A stretch of 8,095 nucleotides of DNA from Acidobacteriaceae bacterium (lineage in GTDB: Bacteria; Acidobacteriota; Terriglobia; Terriglobales; Acidobacteriaceae), in NCBI GenBank assembly GCA_003156235.1, contig PMGP01000126.1, forward strand, positions 1-8,095. Reading direction: 5' to 3'. Shown here one piece after another: positions 1 to 6,430 of this stretch; position 1 is the first letter of the stretch, and each line of letters opens with the position of its first letter. A model generated the notes under the pieces. It made no database searches. It was not told the origin of the DNA and saw nothing but the letters and a program-made list of their open reading frames with translations. A program made the position numbers and the translations under genes.

Positions 1-1116
1 ACCGACATCGTCTCCAAGGAGATGTACACCTGGGAGGATCGCGCTCGCGCGCAGTCGGAGAAGACGCAGTCGCTGACACTGCGCCCAGAGAACACCGCCG
101 GCGTGGTGCGCGCGGCCATTGAGCACAATCTCTTCGAGAGCGGGCAGTTGCAGAAGCTCTACTACATTGGCCCGCAGTTTCGCCGCGAACGACCGCAGAA
201 GGGGCGCTACCGGCAGTTCTCGCAGATCGGGGCGGAGGTCATCGGGCCGCTCTCGTCGGGCAGCGAATCGCCCTTGCGCGACGCGGAAATCCTGGAGATG
301 CTGGCCACGCTGCTGGATGAGTTGGGCATTTCCGGCTGGACGCTGGAACTGAACTCGGTTGGCTCGGCGGCGGATCGCGCACGCTACAATGAAACGCTTC
401 GGGCCGCTCTCGTTCCCGTGGTGGGGCAGATGTGCGCGGATTGCCAGCGCCGCGCCGTCACCAATCCGCTGCGTGTGCTGGACTGCAAGATTCCCGCCGA
501 CCAGCCCATTATCGAGACGCTGCCGGTGATTGCCGATTCACTGGACGAGGAATCCAAAAAGCACTTCGCCGCGGTCACCGCGGCGCTGGACGCAGCCGGC
601 GTGCCCTACACGCTGAATCACCGCCTGGTACGCGGCCTGGACTACTACACGCGGACGACCTTCGAATTCACGCATGGCGGGCTGGGCGCGCAGAATGCGT
701 TGCTTGGCGGAGGGCGCTACGACGGCCTGAGCGAGATGCTCGGCGGCCCGAGAGCGCCGGGGATCGGCTTCGCGATGGGCGAGGACCGGCTGGTGCTGAC
801 TTTGTTAGCCGCACTCGACCAAAAGTCTGCCGTAGCGCAAAAAGCAGAGGCCTTCATTGCGCCGCTGGGCGAAGGCCTGAACGCCTCCGCCCTGGTTCTG
901 GCCCGCGAATTGCGCCATCAGGGGTTGTGGATCGAGTTGGGCGAGGGCAGTTTCAGATTGAAAAAATCCTTTGAGGCGGCGGACAAGACCGCCCGCCATA
1001 TCGTGATTCTTGGCGAAGACGAACTGAAATCCGGTATTCTGACAGTGAAGAACTTCTCCACAGGCATACAGACCAAGGTTCCCCGCGCGGAGCTGGCCGT
1101 CTTTCTTTCCAATTGA
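1..1116 (+). CDS. hisS: Histidyl-tRNA synthetase, 5'-truncated by the window edge
   Basis: Class II aminoacyl-tRNA synthetase that attaches histidine to tRNA-His in the cytoplasm, using ATP. The frame is open from base 1 (T-D-I-V-S-K-E-M-Y-T, the conserved stretch before motif 2), so the true start lies outside the window; 371 codons are present, and comparison with the roughly 420-residue family suggests about 50-70 N-terminal residues are missing. The ATG at 22 is an internal Met, not the start. Visible hallmarks are motif 2 (YIGPQFRRERPQKGRYRQF, about 163-219), the histidine-specific RGLDYY motif (631-648) followed by TRTTFEF, and motif 3 (LLGGGRYDGL to GIGFAMGEDRL, about 700-792). The C-terminal anticodon-binding domain starts near 850 and includes GEGSFRLKKSFEAADK. 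The NPLRVLDCK segment of the insertion domain is also present. It is followed on the same strand by aspS, a common pairing. No frameshift or missing key residue is seen. Confidence 0.97.
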   Translation, partial: TDIVSKEMYTWEDRARAQSEKTQSLTLRPENTAGVVRAAIEHNLFESGQLQKLYYIGPQFRRERPQKGRYRQFSQIGAEVIGPLSSGSESPLRDAEILEMLATLLDELGISGWTLELNSVGSAADRARYNETLRAALVPVVGQMCADCQRRAVTNPLRVLDCKIPADQPIIETLPVIADSLDEESKKHFAAVTAALDAAGVPYTLNHRLVRGLDYYTRTTFEFTHGGLGAQNALLGGGRYDGLSEMLGGPRAPGIGFAMGEDRLVLTLLAALDQKSAVAQKAEAFIAPLGEGLNASALVLARELRHQGLWIELGEGSFRLKKSFEAADKTARHIVILGEDELKSGILTVKNFSTGIQTKVPRAELAVFLSN

Positions 1117-1136
1117 ACGGGGCGGGTTGAGGTTAG

Positions 1137-1263
1137 CAGCCTGTGGCAAAAGTCCAGTACGCCGAAAAACATCCCTCAGGGGCTAAAGCCCGTGTTTGCT
1201 TTGTTGTATTTACGGCACGACTAAAGTCGTGCCCTTTCAAAACCAGACTTTTACCACAGGCTG
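1137..1263. repeat. 127-bp palindromic element with 18-bp terminal inverted repeats (REPIN/MITE-like)
   Basis: The ends are inverted copies of CAGCCTGTGGYAAAAGTC (1137-1154 and the complement of 1246-1263) with one mismatch in 18. Inside are two smaller palindromes sharing a CTAAAG centre: GGGCTAAAGCCC at 1180-1191, and a perfect 9-bp stem, GGCACGACT/AGTCGTGCC, at 1214-1233. No protein of its own is plausible. Chance translations through it give 'GHDFSRAV' and 'ALAPEGCF', which I recognise as recurring spurious peptides in acidobacterial genomes, so the element is likely one copy of a dispersed family. I see no clear target-site duplication: the outer flanks are TTAG and TTCG. It could be a non-autonomous transposon mobilised in trans or a REP-type extragenic palindrome. 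Function is unknown. Confidence 0.7.
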
Positions 1264-1302
1264 TTCGTGGTTTCCCACCCTTTCGCCAGAAAACGAAACG
1301 CA

Positions 1303-1338
1303 GGTCCTTCGACTTCGCTGCGCTTCGCTCAGGATGAC
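1303..1338. repeat. Interspersed 'CHPERS'-type repeat
   Basis: A stretch beginning GGTCCTTCGACTTCGCTG and ending CTCAGGATGACA. Read on the minus strand it yields CHPERSAAKSKDL, a signature of spurious ORFs in many acidobacterial and other soil bacterial genomes. It has an outer TCCT/AGGA inverted pair and a repetitive GCGAAGCGCAGCGAAG core on the minus strand. It lies 39 bp after the 127-bp inverted-repeat element, in the hisS-aspS gap. Its role is unknown. The family assignment is by recognition, not by search. Confidence 0.65.
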
Positions 1339-1385
1339 AAGGGTACGGAGCATTTTTTGACACCAGCAAGTAAAGGACATAGGCA

Positions 1386-3263
1386 GTGCTCGATTTTTTA
1401 GGTAATCTCGAACGGACGCATTATTGCGGCGAGTTGCGTGCCGCCCACGCCGGGCAAATTGTAGTTTTAATGGGCTGGGTCAACCGGCGGCGCGATCACG
1501 GCAACCTGATCTTTCTTGACTTGAGAGACCGCACCGGCATCAGCCAAATTGTGCTGGACAAGGAGCTGATTCCCGACGGCCACGCCAAAGGCGAGCAGGT
1601 TCGCCCGGAGTACGTGGTCGCCGCCGTAGGCAAGGTGCGCCTGCGCGATGTGGACGCCATCAACCCCAAGATGGAGACCGGCGAGGTCGAGATCGAAGCC
1701 ACGCAACTGCTCGTCCTGAACGATTCCCGTCTGGCGCCGTTTTCGCCCTCTGAAGAGGCCATCCAGAACGAAGAGGTCCGCCTCAAGTACCGCTACGTGG
1801 ACCTGCGCCGCCCGGAGATGCAGCGCAATTTTAGACTTAGACACAACATCACGCTGGCCATTCGCGACAATCTGAGCCAGCAGGGATTTCTGGAGATTGA
1901 AACGCCCATCCTCACCAAGTCCACTCCCGAGGGCGCGCGCGATTTTCTGGTGCCCAGTCGCGTGCATCCCGGCGAGTTTTTCGCGCTGCCGCAATCGCCG
2001 CAGATCTTCAAACAGATTCTGATGATCTCCGGCTTCGACAAATATTTCCAGATCGCCCGCTGCTTCCGCGACGAGGACTTGCGCGCCGACCGCCAGCTTG
2101 AGTTCACGCAGGTTGATCTGGAGATGAGCTTTCCGCGCCAGGAGACGGTCTTTGCCGTGGTCGAGCAGTTCATGGCGGCGGCCTTTGCCGCGGCCGGCGT
2201 CACGCTGGCAACGCCCTTCCCCATCATTACTTACGATGATTCCATGCGGCGGTTCGGCAGCGACAAGCCGGACCTGCGCCTGCCCGAACTGACTGATGTG
2301 CGCCCGGCCTTCACGGATGAAGCCTTGGCCACGCTGCAAATCGATCCCGCGCTACCCGTAGTGGCCTTCCGCATTCCCGGCGTGGGCGAACTGAGCCGCA
2401 AGGAGCGCGAGGACAACCATCCGATTTTTGATTTGAAGAAGGGCGCCAAGTTCATTGACGACTTCAAGCGCCTGGCTAAGGGCTTTCCCGAGGCCGCTGT
2501 CAAGGTCCGCGAACTGGTGGGCGCGGTCGAGGCTGACTTCGTTATTGTCGTGGCCGGCGATCCCGCCCACGCGGTCAAGGCAAGCGACACCAAATTTCCC
2601 GGCAGGCTCTCGGAGCGCGAGATCAACGTCTACTCCGCCGCCGGCAACTTTCGCACCGAGCTGGCCAAGAAATATGCCGACCGGCACGGAGCTTTTGCTG
2701 TGACTGAAAAAGTCGTCCAGGAGGCGAACGATCAAAGTGGCGGGAAGTGTGTCGACGGCTCGGAAGCCTTCCGGCCTATCTGGGTAACGGACTTCCCCAT
2801 GTTCGAGTACGATGGGCCAACCGCGAAATGGATGCCGGCGCACCATCCCTTCACAGCGCCGTTCGAAGCCGACATGAAGAACCTGGTCGCCGACCCGGCC
2901 AGTGTGCGCGCGAATTGCTACGATATGGCAATGAACGGCATGGAGCTTGGTTCAGGCTCCATCCGCATACACCGCAAAGATGTGCAGCAACAAATCTTTC
3001 AGTCGCTGGGGATTTCCGACGAAGAGGCGCGCGCGCGCTTCGGGTTTTTCCTCGACGCGCTGGAATACGGCACGCCGCCCCACGGCGGCATTGCGCTCGG
3101 TCTGGACCGCATCGTCATGCTGCTTGCCGGCGCGCCCAGTCTGCGCGAGGTGATCGCCTTCCCCAAAACCGCCAAGGCGGTTGACCTGATGGTGGACGCA
3201 CCCACCACGGCCACCGAGCAGCAGTTGAAGGAACTGCACATCCGCGTGGCGCTCAAGAGCTAA
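1386..3263 (+). CDS. aspS: Aspartyl-tRNA synthetase, bacterial type
   Basis: Class II synthetase charging tRNA-Asp with aspartate in the cytoplasm; some bacterial members also charge tRNA-Asn for later amidation by GatCAB. The start is GTG at 1386, supported by AAGGA at 1373-1377 (8-nt spacer) and by the expected N-terminus (MLDFLGNLERTHYCGEL). The product is 625 residues, slightly long for the roughly 590-residue family. Order: N-terminal OB-fold anticodon-binding domain (about 1-115, with GWVNRRRDHGNLIFLDLRDR); class II core with TPEGARDFLVPSR, QSPQ (203-206) and motif 2 (FRDEDLRADRQLEF, 227-240); the bacterial GAD insertion (about 290-430); and motif 3 (GIALGLDRIVML, Arg575) near the C-terminus. 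His38 in the RRRDHG motif matches the residue linked to relaxed tRNA specificity in non-discriminating AspRS, but the second diagnostic position appears to be Asp rather than Gly, so specificity is unresolved. It follows hisS by 269 bp and ends 24 bp before a strong terminator hairpin. Confidence 0.98.
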   Translation: MLDFLGNLERTHYCGELRAAHAGQIVVLMGWVNRRRDHGNLIFLDLRDRTGISQIVLDKELIPDGHAKGEQVRPEYVVAAVGKVRLRDVDAINPKMETGEVEIEATQLLVLNDSRLAPFSPSEEAIQNEEVRLKYRYVDLRRPEMQRNFRLRHNITLAIRDNLSQQGFLEIETPILTKSTPEGARDFLVPSRVHPGEFFALPQSPQIFKQILMISGFDKYFQIARCFRDEDLRADRQLEFTQVDLEMSFPRQETVFAVVEQFMAAAFAAAGVTLATPFPIITYDDSMRRFGSDKPDLRLPELTDVRPAFTDEALATLQIDPALPVVAFRIPGVGELSRKEREDNHPIFDLKKGAKFIDDFKRLAKGFPEAAVKVRELVGAVEADFVIVVAGDPAHAVKASDTKFPGRLSEREINVYSAAGNFRTELAKKYADRHGAFAVTEKVVQEANDQSGGKCVDGSEAFRPIWVTDFPMFEYDGPTAKWMPAHHPFTAPFEADMKNLVADPASVRANCYDMAMNGMELGSGSIRIHRKDVQQQIFQSLGISDEEARARFGFFLDALEYGTPPHGGIALGLDRIVMLLAGAPSLREVIAFPKTAKAVDLMVDAPTTATEQQLKELHIRVALKS

Positions 3264-3287
3264 CGATCTTTGGCCGCATATGAAAAT

Positions 3288-3321
3288 GAAAGGCCCGGAC
3301 TGGAGAGTCCGGGCCTTTCTT
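3288..3321 (+). terminator. Rho-independent terminator after aspS, possibly bidirectional
   Basis: A perfect 13-bp stem (AAAGGCCCGGACT at 3289-3301 with its complement at 3306-3318) closes a GGAG tetraloop, with one further G-C pair at 3288/3319. TTCTT follows on the plus strand. On the minus strand the hairpin is followed by a T-rich stretch (CATTTTC), so it could also stop transcription arriving from the convergent peptidase gene, whose stop codon is at 3365-3367. Confidence 0.9.
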
Positions 3322-3364
3322 GTTGAGCGCCCGCGCAGCAAGCGCCGGCGGCAGGTGAATTATT

Positions 3365-6004
3365 CTACCTCTTCACCTGGAAGGTGAGAGTGGTCGATTC
3401 CGTAAGGCCGCCGCCCGTGCCCTTGATCGTGATTGTGGACGTGCCGGTCGGAGCGGTCTTGGAAACGGTCAGTGTGAAGTCCGTCGTGCCGGAACCCGTG
3501 ACGGAGCTGGGGCTGAAGCTGCCGGTTACGCCGGACGGGATGCCGGTTGCGGAGAAGGTGATTGCGGAGTTAAAGCCGCCGGAGGCCTTGGTGGTAACCA
3601 CCGCATATCCGCTCTGGCCCTGATCCAGGTAACCGGAGGTGGGCGAGACGGAGATGGTAAAGCTGCCGGTGACCGCCGCGGTCACAGTCAAGGTCAATGT
3701 GGTCGTCTTGGCAGTGCCGCTGGCCGGCGTGCCGGTCACGGTGATGGTATAGCTGCCCGCTGCAGCCGTCGAAGACGCGGTGAAGGTCAGCGTCGAGGTT
3801 CCGGCGCCGGTGATTGAGGTTGGGCTGAAGGCCGCGGTGACGCCGCTGGGCATTCCGCTGGCGGACAGTGTCACGGCGGTTTTATAGCCGTTGGTGATCG
3901 TCTCGGTGACGGTGGATGTACCAGTGCTGCCATCTTTAACCGAAGCGGCCGTGGCGCTGAGCGAGAAGCTCGGCGTCGAGGCTGCGCTGACGGTCAGCGT
4001 GAGGGTGGTCGTCTCGGAGGTTCCGCTGGCCGGCGTGCCTTTGACGGTGATGGTGTAGCTGCCCGCCGTGGCCGAGGAGGCCGCGGTGAAGGTCAGCGTC
4101 GCGGTTCCGGCGCCGGTGATCGAGGTTGGGCTGAAGGCCGCGGTAACGCCGGTGGGCAGGCCGCTGGCGGTCAGTGTCACGGCGGAGTAGAAGCCGCCGG
4201 TGACGGTCTCGGTGACGGTGGAAGTGCCTGTGCTGCCGTCCGTAACCGAGGCGGCCGTGGCGCTCAGCGAGAAGCCGGCAGTGGGGGATGAACCAGCCAG
4301 GGCATTGATCAGGTTGACGCCGTTCGGGGTGCCCCAGCCGGTGACTAGATCGAAGCCGGTCACTGCCGAGTAGCTGCCGGAGGTGCCGCTGGTGATGTCG
4401 TGGAAGTCGGTGTCATACGACGAGCTTGTACCGATGGGGTAGATGAGCGGGTCTATGAAGCCGATGGCCGATTTGCCGTTGGACGCCAGTTGCTGATTGA
4501 CCAGGGCGATGTAGCCGGCCCACATCGGCGCCGCAAAGCTGGTGCCGCCGTATGCATTCGCCTGGCAGGTCGTCTGATCCGAGCAGGTGTAGAAGGTGAA
4601 GTTGGCGTTGGCCGAAACATCGGGGCCGTTGCGCAGGGTCGTCGAACCCTTGTTGCTGGAGGTGATTACACCCGAGGCCGCCTGCCACGAAGGGATGGCG
4701 ATCGAATCCGGCGAGATGCCGCCGCCCGAGTCCGCCCAGGCCGTCTCCGAGGACCAGGGGCCGGCCGCGCTGGCGGTGACCAGGTCTGTGCCGCCGACTG
4801 AGACGACATGCGCATCGTCGGCGGGCCAGGCTTCGTTGCTCGACGACCAGGTGGAGCTGTCGCCGGAGGCCGCGAAGAAGTTTTGGCCTTGGGCGGCCAT
4901 CGTCTCGAAGTAGCCGTCCAGCGTGCTGGGATCGGCAGGCGTCCAGCCCCACGAGCAGCCGATGGTGCCGGGAAGCGGGCCGTCCGCGGTCGTAGTCATG
5001 GCGCTGATGATGGCCGTGTCGGTGCTGCCAACGTACATCGTCAGCCCGGCCAGTCCAGGAGCCATGCCCATCGCCTGGGTCATGTCCAGCGTCTGTTCAG
5101 TATCGTCGCAACTCGTGGTGGTGGTGCCATTTTCGCAGGTGGTCATGTTCTTCGAGGAACATGTGCAGGTGAGGCTGGTGCCATCCACGGAAACCAGCTT
5201 GGGCGTGAATGGCTCGGTCTGGCCGGCGTTCTTGTAGTAGGTGGTGAGGTCGGCAAGATCGGTGCCGACATATTCAAAGAGGCCGACGGTCTGGCCGGCG
5301 CCGGTCAGGGCCGTTCCTCCGTAGTAGGCCGCGCGCATGTCGCTGCCCAGGAAGGAAGCCGACGGGCCGCTGCCGGTGGTGGCGTGGGAAACGGCTTCTT
5401 CAGCCGAGATGCCAAGAGCCGCCGCGTAGTCGCTCCGCTTGACGAACAGGGGATGCGGTTTGGAGTAGTTGTCCAGGCCGGAGATGTGCTCGATCTGGAA
5501 GGGCAGACTCACGTAGGGCTCGCGGTCCGGCGAATAGAATACGCGGTCCTCGGTGGGATGCTGGTATGTCCGCATCGTCACATTGAAGGCCGACTCTATG
5601 GCCGAGACCGTGCCTGTGAGCACCAAATCCCTCTTTTTCAAGCTGCCGTTTACCACGGTGAAGCCGTTTTCCTTGGCGAAACTGACCAGCGCATCCCAGT
5701 TCTCCTGGGTGGGGCCGAACAGGGCAGAGGTCTCTTCCGGGGTCAGGAAGTGACGGTAGTTGGGGCTGGACGGATTGTAGACATCCGCCACGAAGGCATC
5801 CAGGCCAGCCTGATCGCGCAGCGGAAGAACGATGTCGATCTGCATCACCTGGGCTGCGGGAAGGTGCCCGACTGGCTGCGCTTGCCCGTTGAGAACCACT
5901 TCGCGCACGTGGCGCGTCATCAGCGATTGCGCACTGCCTGCCAGAGTGCAGGCCGTTAGCATCGCTGCAATGGTCAAAACAAATACACCGATTCTTCTGT
6001 TCAT
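3365..6004 (-). CDS. Secreted S53 (sedolisin/kumamolisin-type) serine-carboxyl peptidase with C-terminal Ig-like repeats
   Basis: Predicted exported acid-type endopeptidase of 879 residues. ATG at 6004 is preceded by AGGAGG with a 4-nt spacer. Residues 1-26 form a signal peptide (NRR, hydrophobic core, then GSA-Q). LTAC at 16-19 also fits a lipobox, so it may be lipid-anchored instead. A pro-kumamolisin activation domain follows (about 30-190, with NYRHFLTPEE and FNVTMRTYQHP), then the catalytic domain (about 215-570). By family alignment, catalytic Glu303 and Asp307 lie in DDTEQTLDMTQAMGMAPG, oxyanion Asp382 in SGDSS, and the nucleophile Ser489 in YGGTSFAAP. The calcium-site region is FHDITSG to GFDLVTGWGTPNG (534-562). 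Seven cysteines, four of them (280, 282, 290, 299) just before Glu303, suggest disulfides outside the cytoplasm. The C-terminus is three Ig-like repeats (about 577-678, 679-780, 781-879) rich in Thr, Ser and Gly, likely a spacer or surface/substrate-binding module. It stands alone and is convergent with aspS. All catalytic residues are intact; the natural substrate is unknown. Confidence 0.95.
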   Translation of the reverse strand: MNRRIGVFVLTIAAMLTACTLAGSAQSLMTRHVREVVLNGQAQPVGHLPAAQVMQIDIVLPLRDQAGLDAFVADVYNPSSPNYRHFLTPEETSALFGPTQENWDALVSFAKENGFTVVNGSLKKRDLVLTGTVSAIESAFNVTMRTYQHPTEDRVFYSPDREPYVSLPFQIEHISGLDNYSKPHPLFVKRSDYAAALGISAEEAVSHATTGSGPSASFLGSDMRAAYYGGTALTGAGQTVGLFEYVGTDLADLTTYYKNAGQTEPFTPKLVSVDGTSLTCTCSSKNMTTCENGTTTTSCDDTEQTLDMTQAMGMAPGLAGLTMYVGSTDTAIISAMTTTADGPLPGTIGCSWGWTPADPSTLDGYFETMAAQGQNFFAASGDSSTWSSSNEAWPADDAHVVSVGGTDLVTASAAGPWSSETAWADSGGGISPDSIAIPSWQAASGVITSSNKGSTTLRNGPDVSANANFTFYTCSDQTTCQANAYGGTSFAAPMWAGYIALVNQQLASNGKSAIGFIDPLIYPIGTSSSYDTDFHDITSGTSGSYSAVTGFDLVTGWGTPNGVNLINALAGSSPTAGFSLSATAASVTDGSTGTSTVTETVTGGFYSAVTLTASGLPTGVTAAFSPTSITGAGTATLTFTAASSATAGSYTITVKGTPASGTSETTTLTLTVSAASTPSFSLSATAASVKDGSTGTSTVTETITNGYKTAVTLSASGMPSGVTAAFSPTSITGAGTSTLTFTASSTAAAGSYTITVTGTPASGTAKTTTLTLTVTAAVTGSFTISVSPTSGYLDQGQSGYAVVTTKASGGFNSAITFSATGIPSGVTGSFSPSSVTGSGTTDFTLTVSKTAPTGTSTITIKGTGGGLTESTTLTFQVKR
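3665..4276 (-). repeat. Tandem 306-bp duplication encoding Ig-like repeats 1 and 2 of the peptidase
   Basis: Two adjacent 306-bp units (3971-4276 and 3665-3970) are clearly homologous at DNA level; for example, GAGGTTGGGCTGAAGGCCGC recurs exactly one period apart. The encoded 102-residue units differ at about 20 positions by my hand count. The third Ig-like unit (3368-3664) is more diverged and lacks the DGSTGTSTVTET stretch. This suggests an in-frame duplication that could still vary in copy number by recombination. Confidence 0.85.
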
Positions 6005-6070
6005 ATTTCCTCCTGTCAGGACTTGTTAGCGGGGGAGTTGATGGTCCGCCTTCAAGGAGACTGTTAACCA

Positions 6071-6099
6071 ATTTTGCTCAAGCACACCACGGCTGTCAA
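6071..6099 (-). promoter_or_regulatory. Candidate sigma-70-type promoter of the S53 peptidase gene
   Basis: Reading the minus strand, a perfect TTGACA -35 box (complement of 6094-6099) is separated by 17 nt from CAAAAT (complement of 6071-6076), a 4-of-6 match to the -10 consensus. Transcription would begin near 6064, giving a 5' leader of about 60 nt that ends in AGGAGGAAAT before the ATG. This is based on motif match only. Confidence 0.5.
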
Positions 6100-6201
6100 T
6101 CAAAACCGCCCTTTAGTAGGTCAATTTTGTGCAAAAAAGTCGCTTCAGGAATGAATAGATTAAAGCCGTAGGGGTCGGGCAAACATAACTTATTGCTCGA
6201 T

Positions 6202-6248
6202 GATCCTGTAGCGGGGAGCGATCCTGCAGCGGGGAGCCGCCCCGCTAC
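6202..6248. repeat. Tandem 18-bp repeat ending in a GC-rich hairpin
   Basis: GATCCTGTAGCGGGGAGC (6202-6219) is followed directly by GATCCTGCAGCGGGGAGC (6220-6237), one mismatch in 18. CCCCGCTAC at 6240-6248 is the inverse complement of GTAGCGGGG (6208-6216). It pairs with one mismatch to the nearer copy (6226-6234), giving a tight hairpin with a 5-nt loop. It lies 90 bp before the tRNA gene, inside the 334-bp gap 6005-6338 that has no gene. It could be a short interspersed palindrome or a terminator-like structure; there is no T-run after it. Confidence 0.6.
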
Positions 6249-6249
6249 A

Positions 6250-6288
6250 CCCTGGATTCTGCTACACTGATTCAAGCGTAATCCAGGG
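6250..6288. repeat. Perfect 9-bp inverted repeat upstream of the tRNA gene
   Basis: CCCTGGATT (6250-6258) and AATCCAGGG (6280-6288) are perfect inverse complements separated by 21 bp. The spacer contains TGCTACACT (6260-6268), which resembles an extended -10 promoter element. The arrangement could be a binding site flanking the tRNA promoter, or a chance or mobile palindrome. Confidence 0.5.
6260..6268 (+). promoter_or_regulatory. Possible extended -10 element for tRNA-Pro
   Basis: TGCTACACT fits the extended -10 form TGN-TANANT. No good -35 box is found 16-18 bp upstream, which extended -10 promoters can tolerate. Transcription would start near 6275, leaving a leader of about 64 nt before the mature tRNA. 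It is a weak call based on one motif. Confidence 0.35.
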
Positions 6289-6338
6289 GTTCAATGCGCC
6301 AGGCCGCGCCCCAAAGATACGCTTCTGCAACCCATGTT

Positions 6339-6415
<77 letters not shown>

Positions 6416-6430
6416 TCAAGTCTCATTAAA

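Noticed and set aside
22..24. ATG at 22 as the hisS start
   Set aside because: The frame is open to base 1 and the preceding codons (TDIVSKE) are conserved HisRS sequence; the N-terminal part of the fold would be missing.
1357..1362. TTGACA upstream of aspS as a -35 box
   Set aside because: Only 24 bp before the GTG start; a matching -10 would fall on 1380-1385 (TAGGCA), leaving no leader, and the AAGGA ribosome site lies in between.
1133..1369. Minus-strand 78-residue ORF (and a 64-residue plus-strand ORF at 1143-1337) in the hisS-aspS gap
   Set aside because: The translations are CHPERSAAKSKDL/GHDFSRAV/ALAPEGCF, known spurious products of interspersed repeats; there is no ribosome site and the ORFs run through palindromes.
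1467..2339. Minus-strand 290-residue ORF opposite aspS
   Set aside because: Antisense to conserved AspRS sequence, with no recognisable domain and no plausible start signal.
3368..4276. Repeats in the 3' part of the peptidase gene as a CRISPR-like array
   Set aside because: Units are about 300 bp, in frame, contiguous and protein-coding with no short spacers; they are Ig-like domain repeats.
4808..5959. Plus-strand 383-residue ORF opposite the peptidase
   Set aside because: Low-complexity Gly/Ala/Arg/Val-rich translation with no domain, antisense to a clearly real S53 peptidase; typical of high-GC shadow frames.
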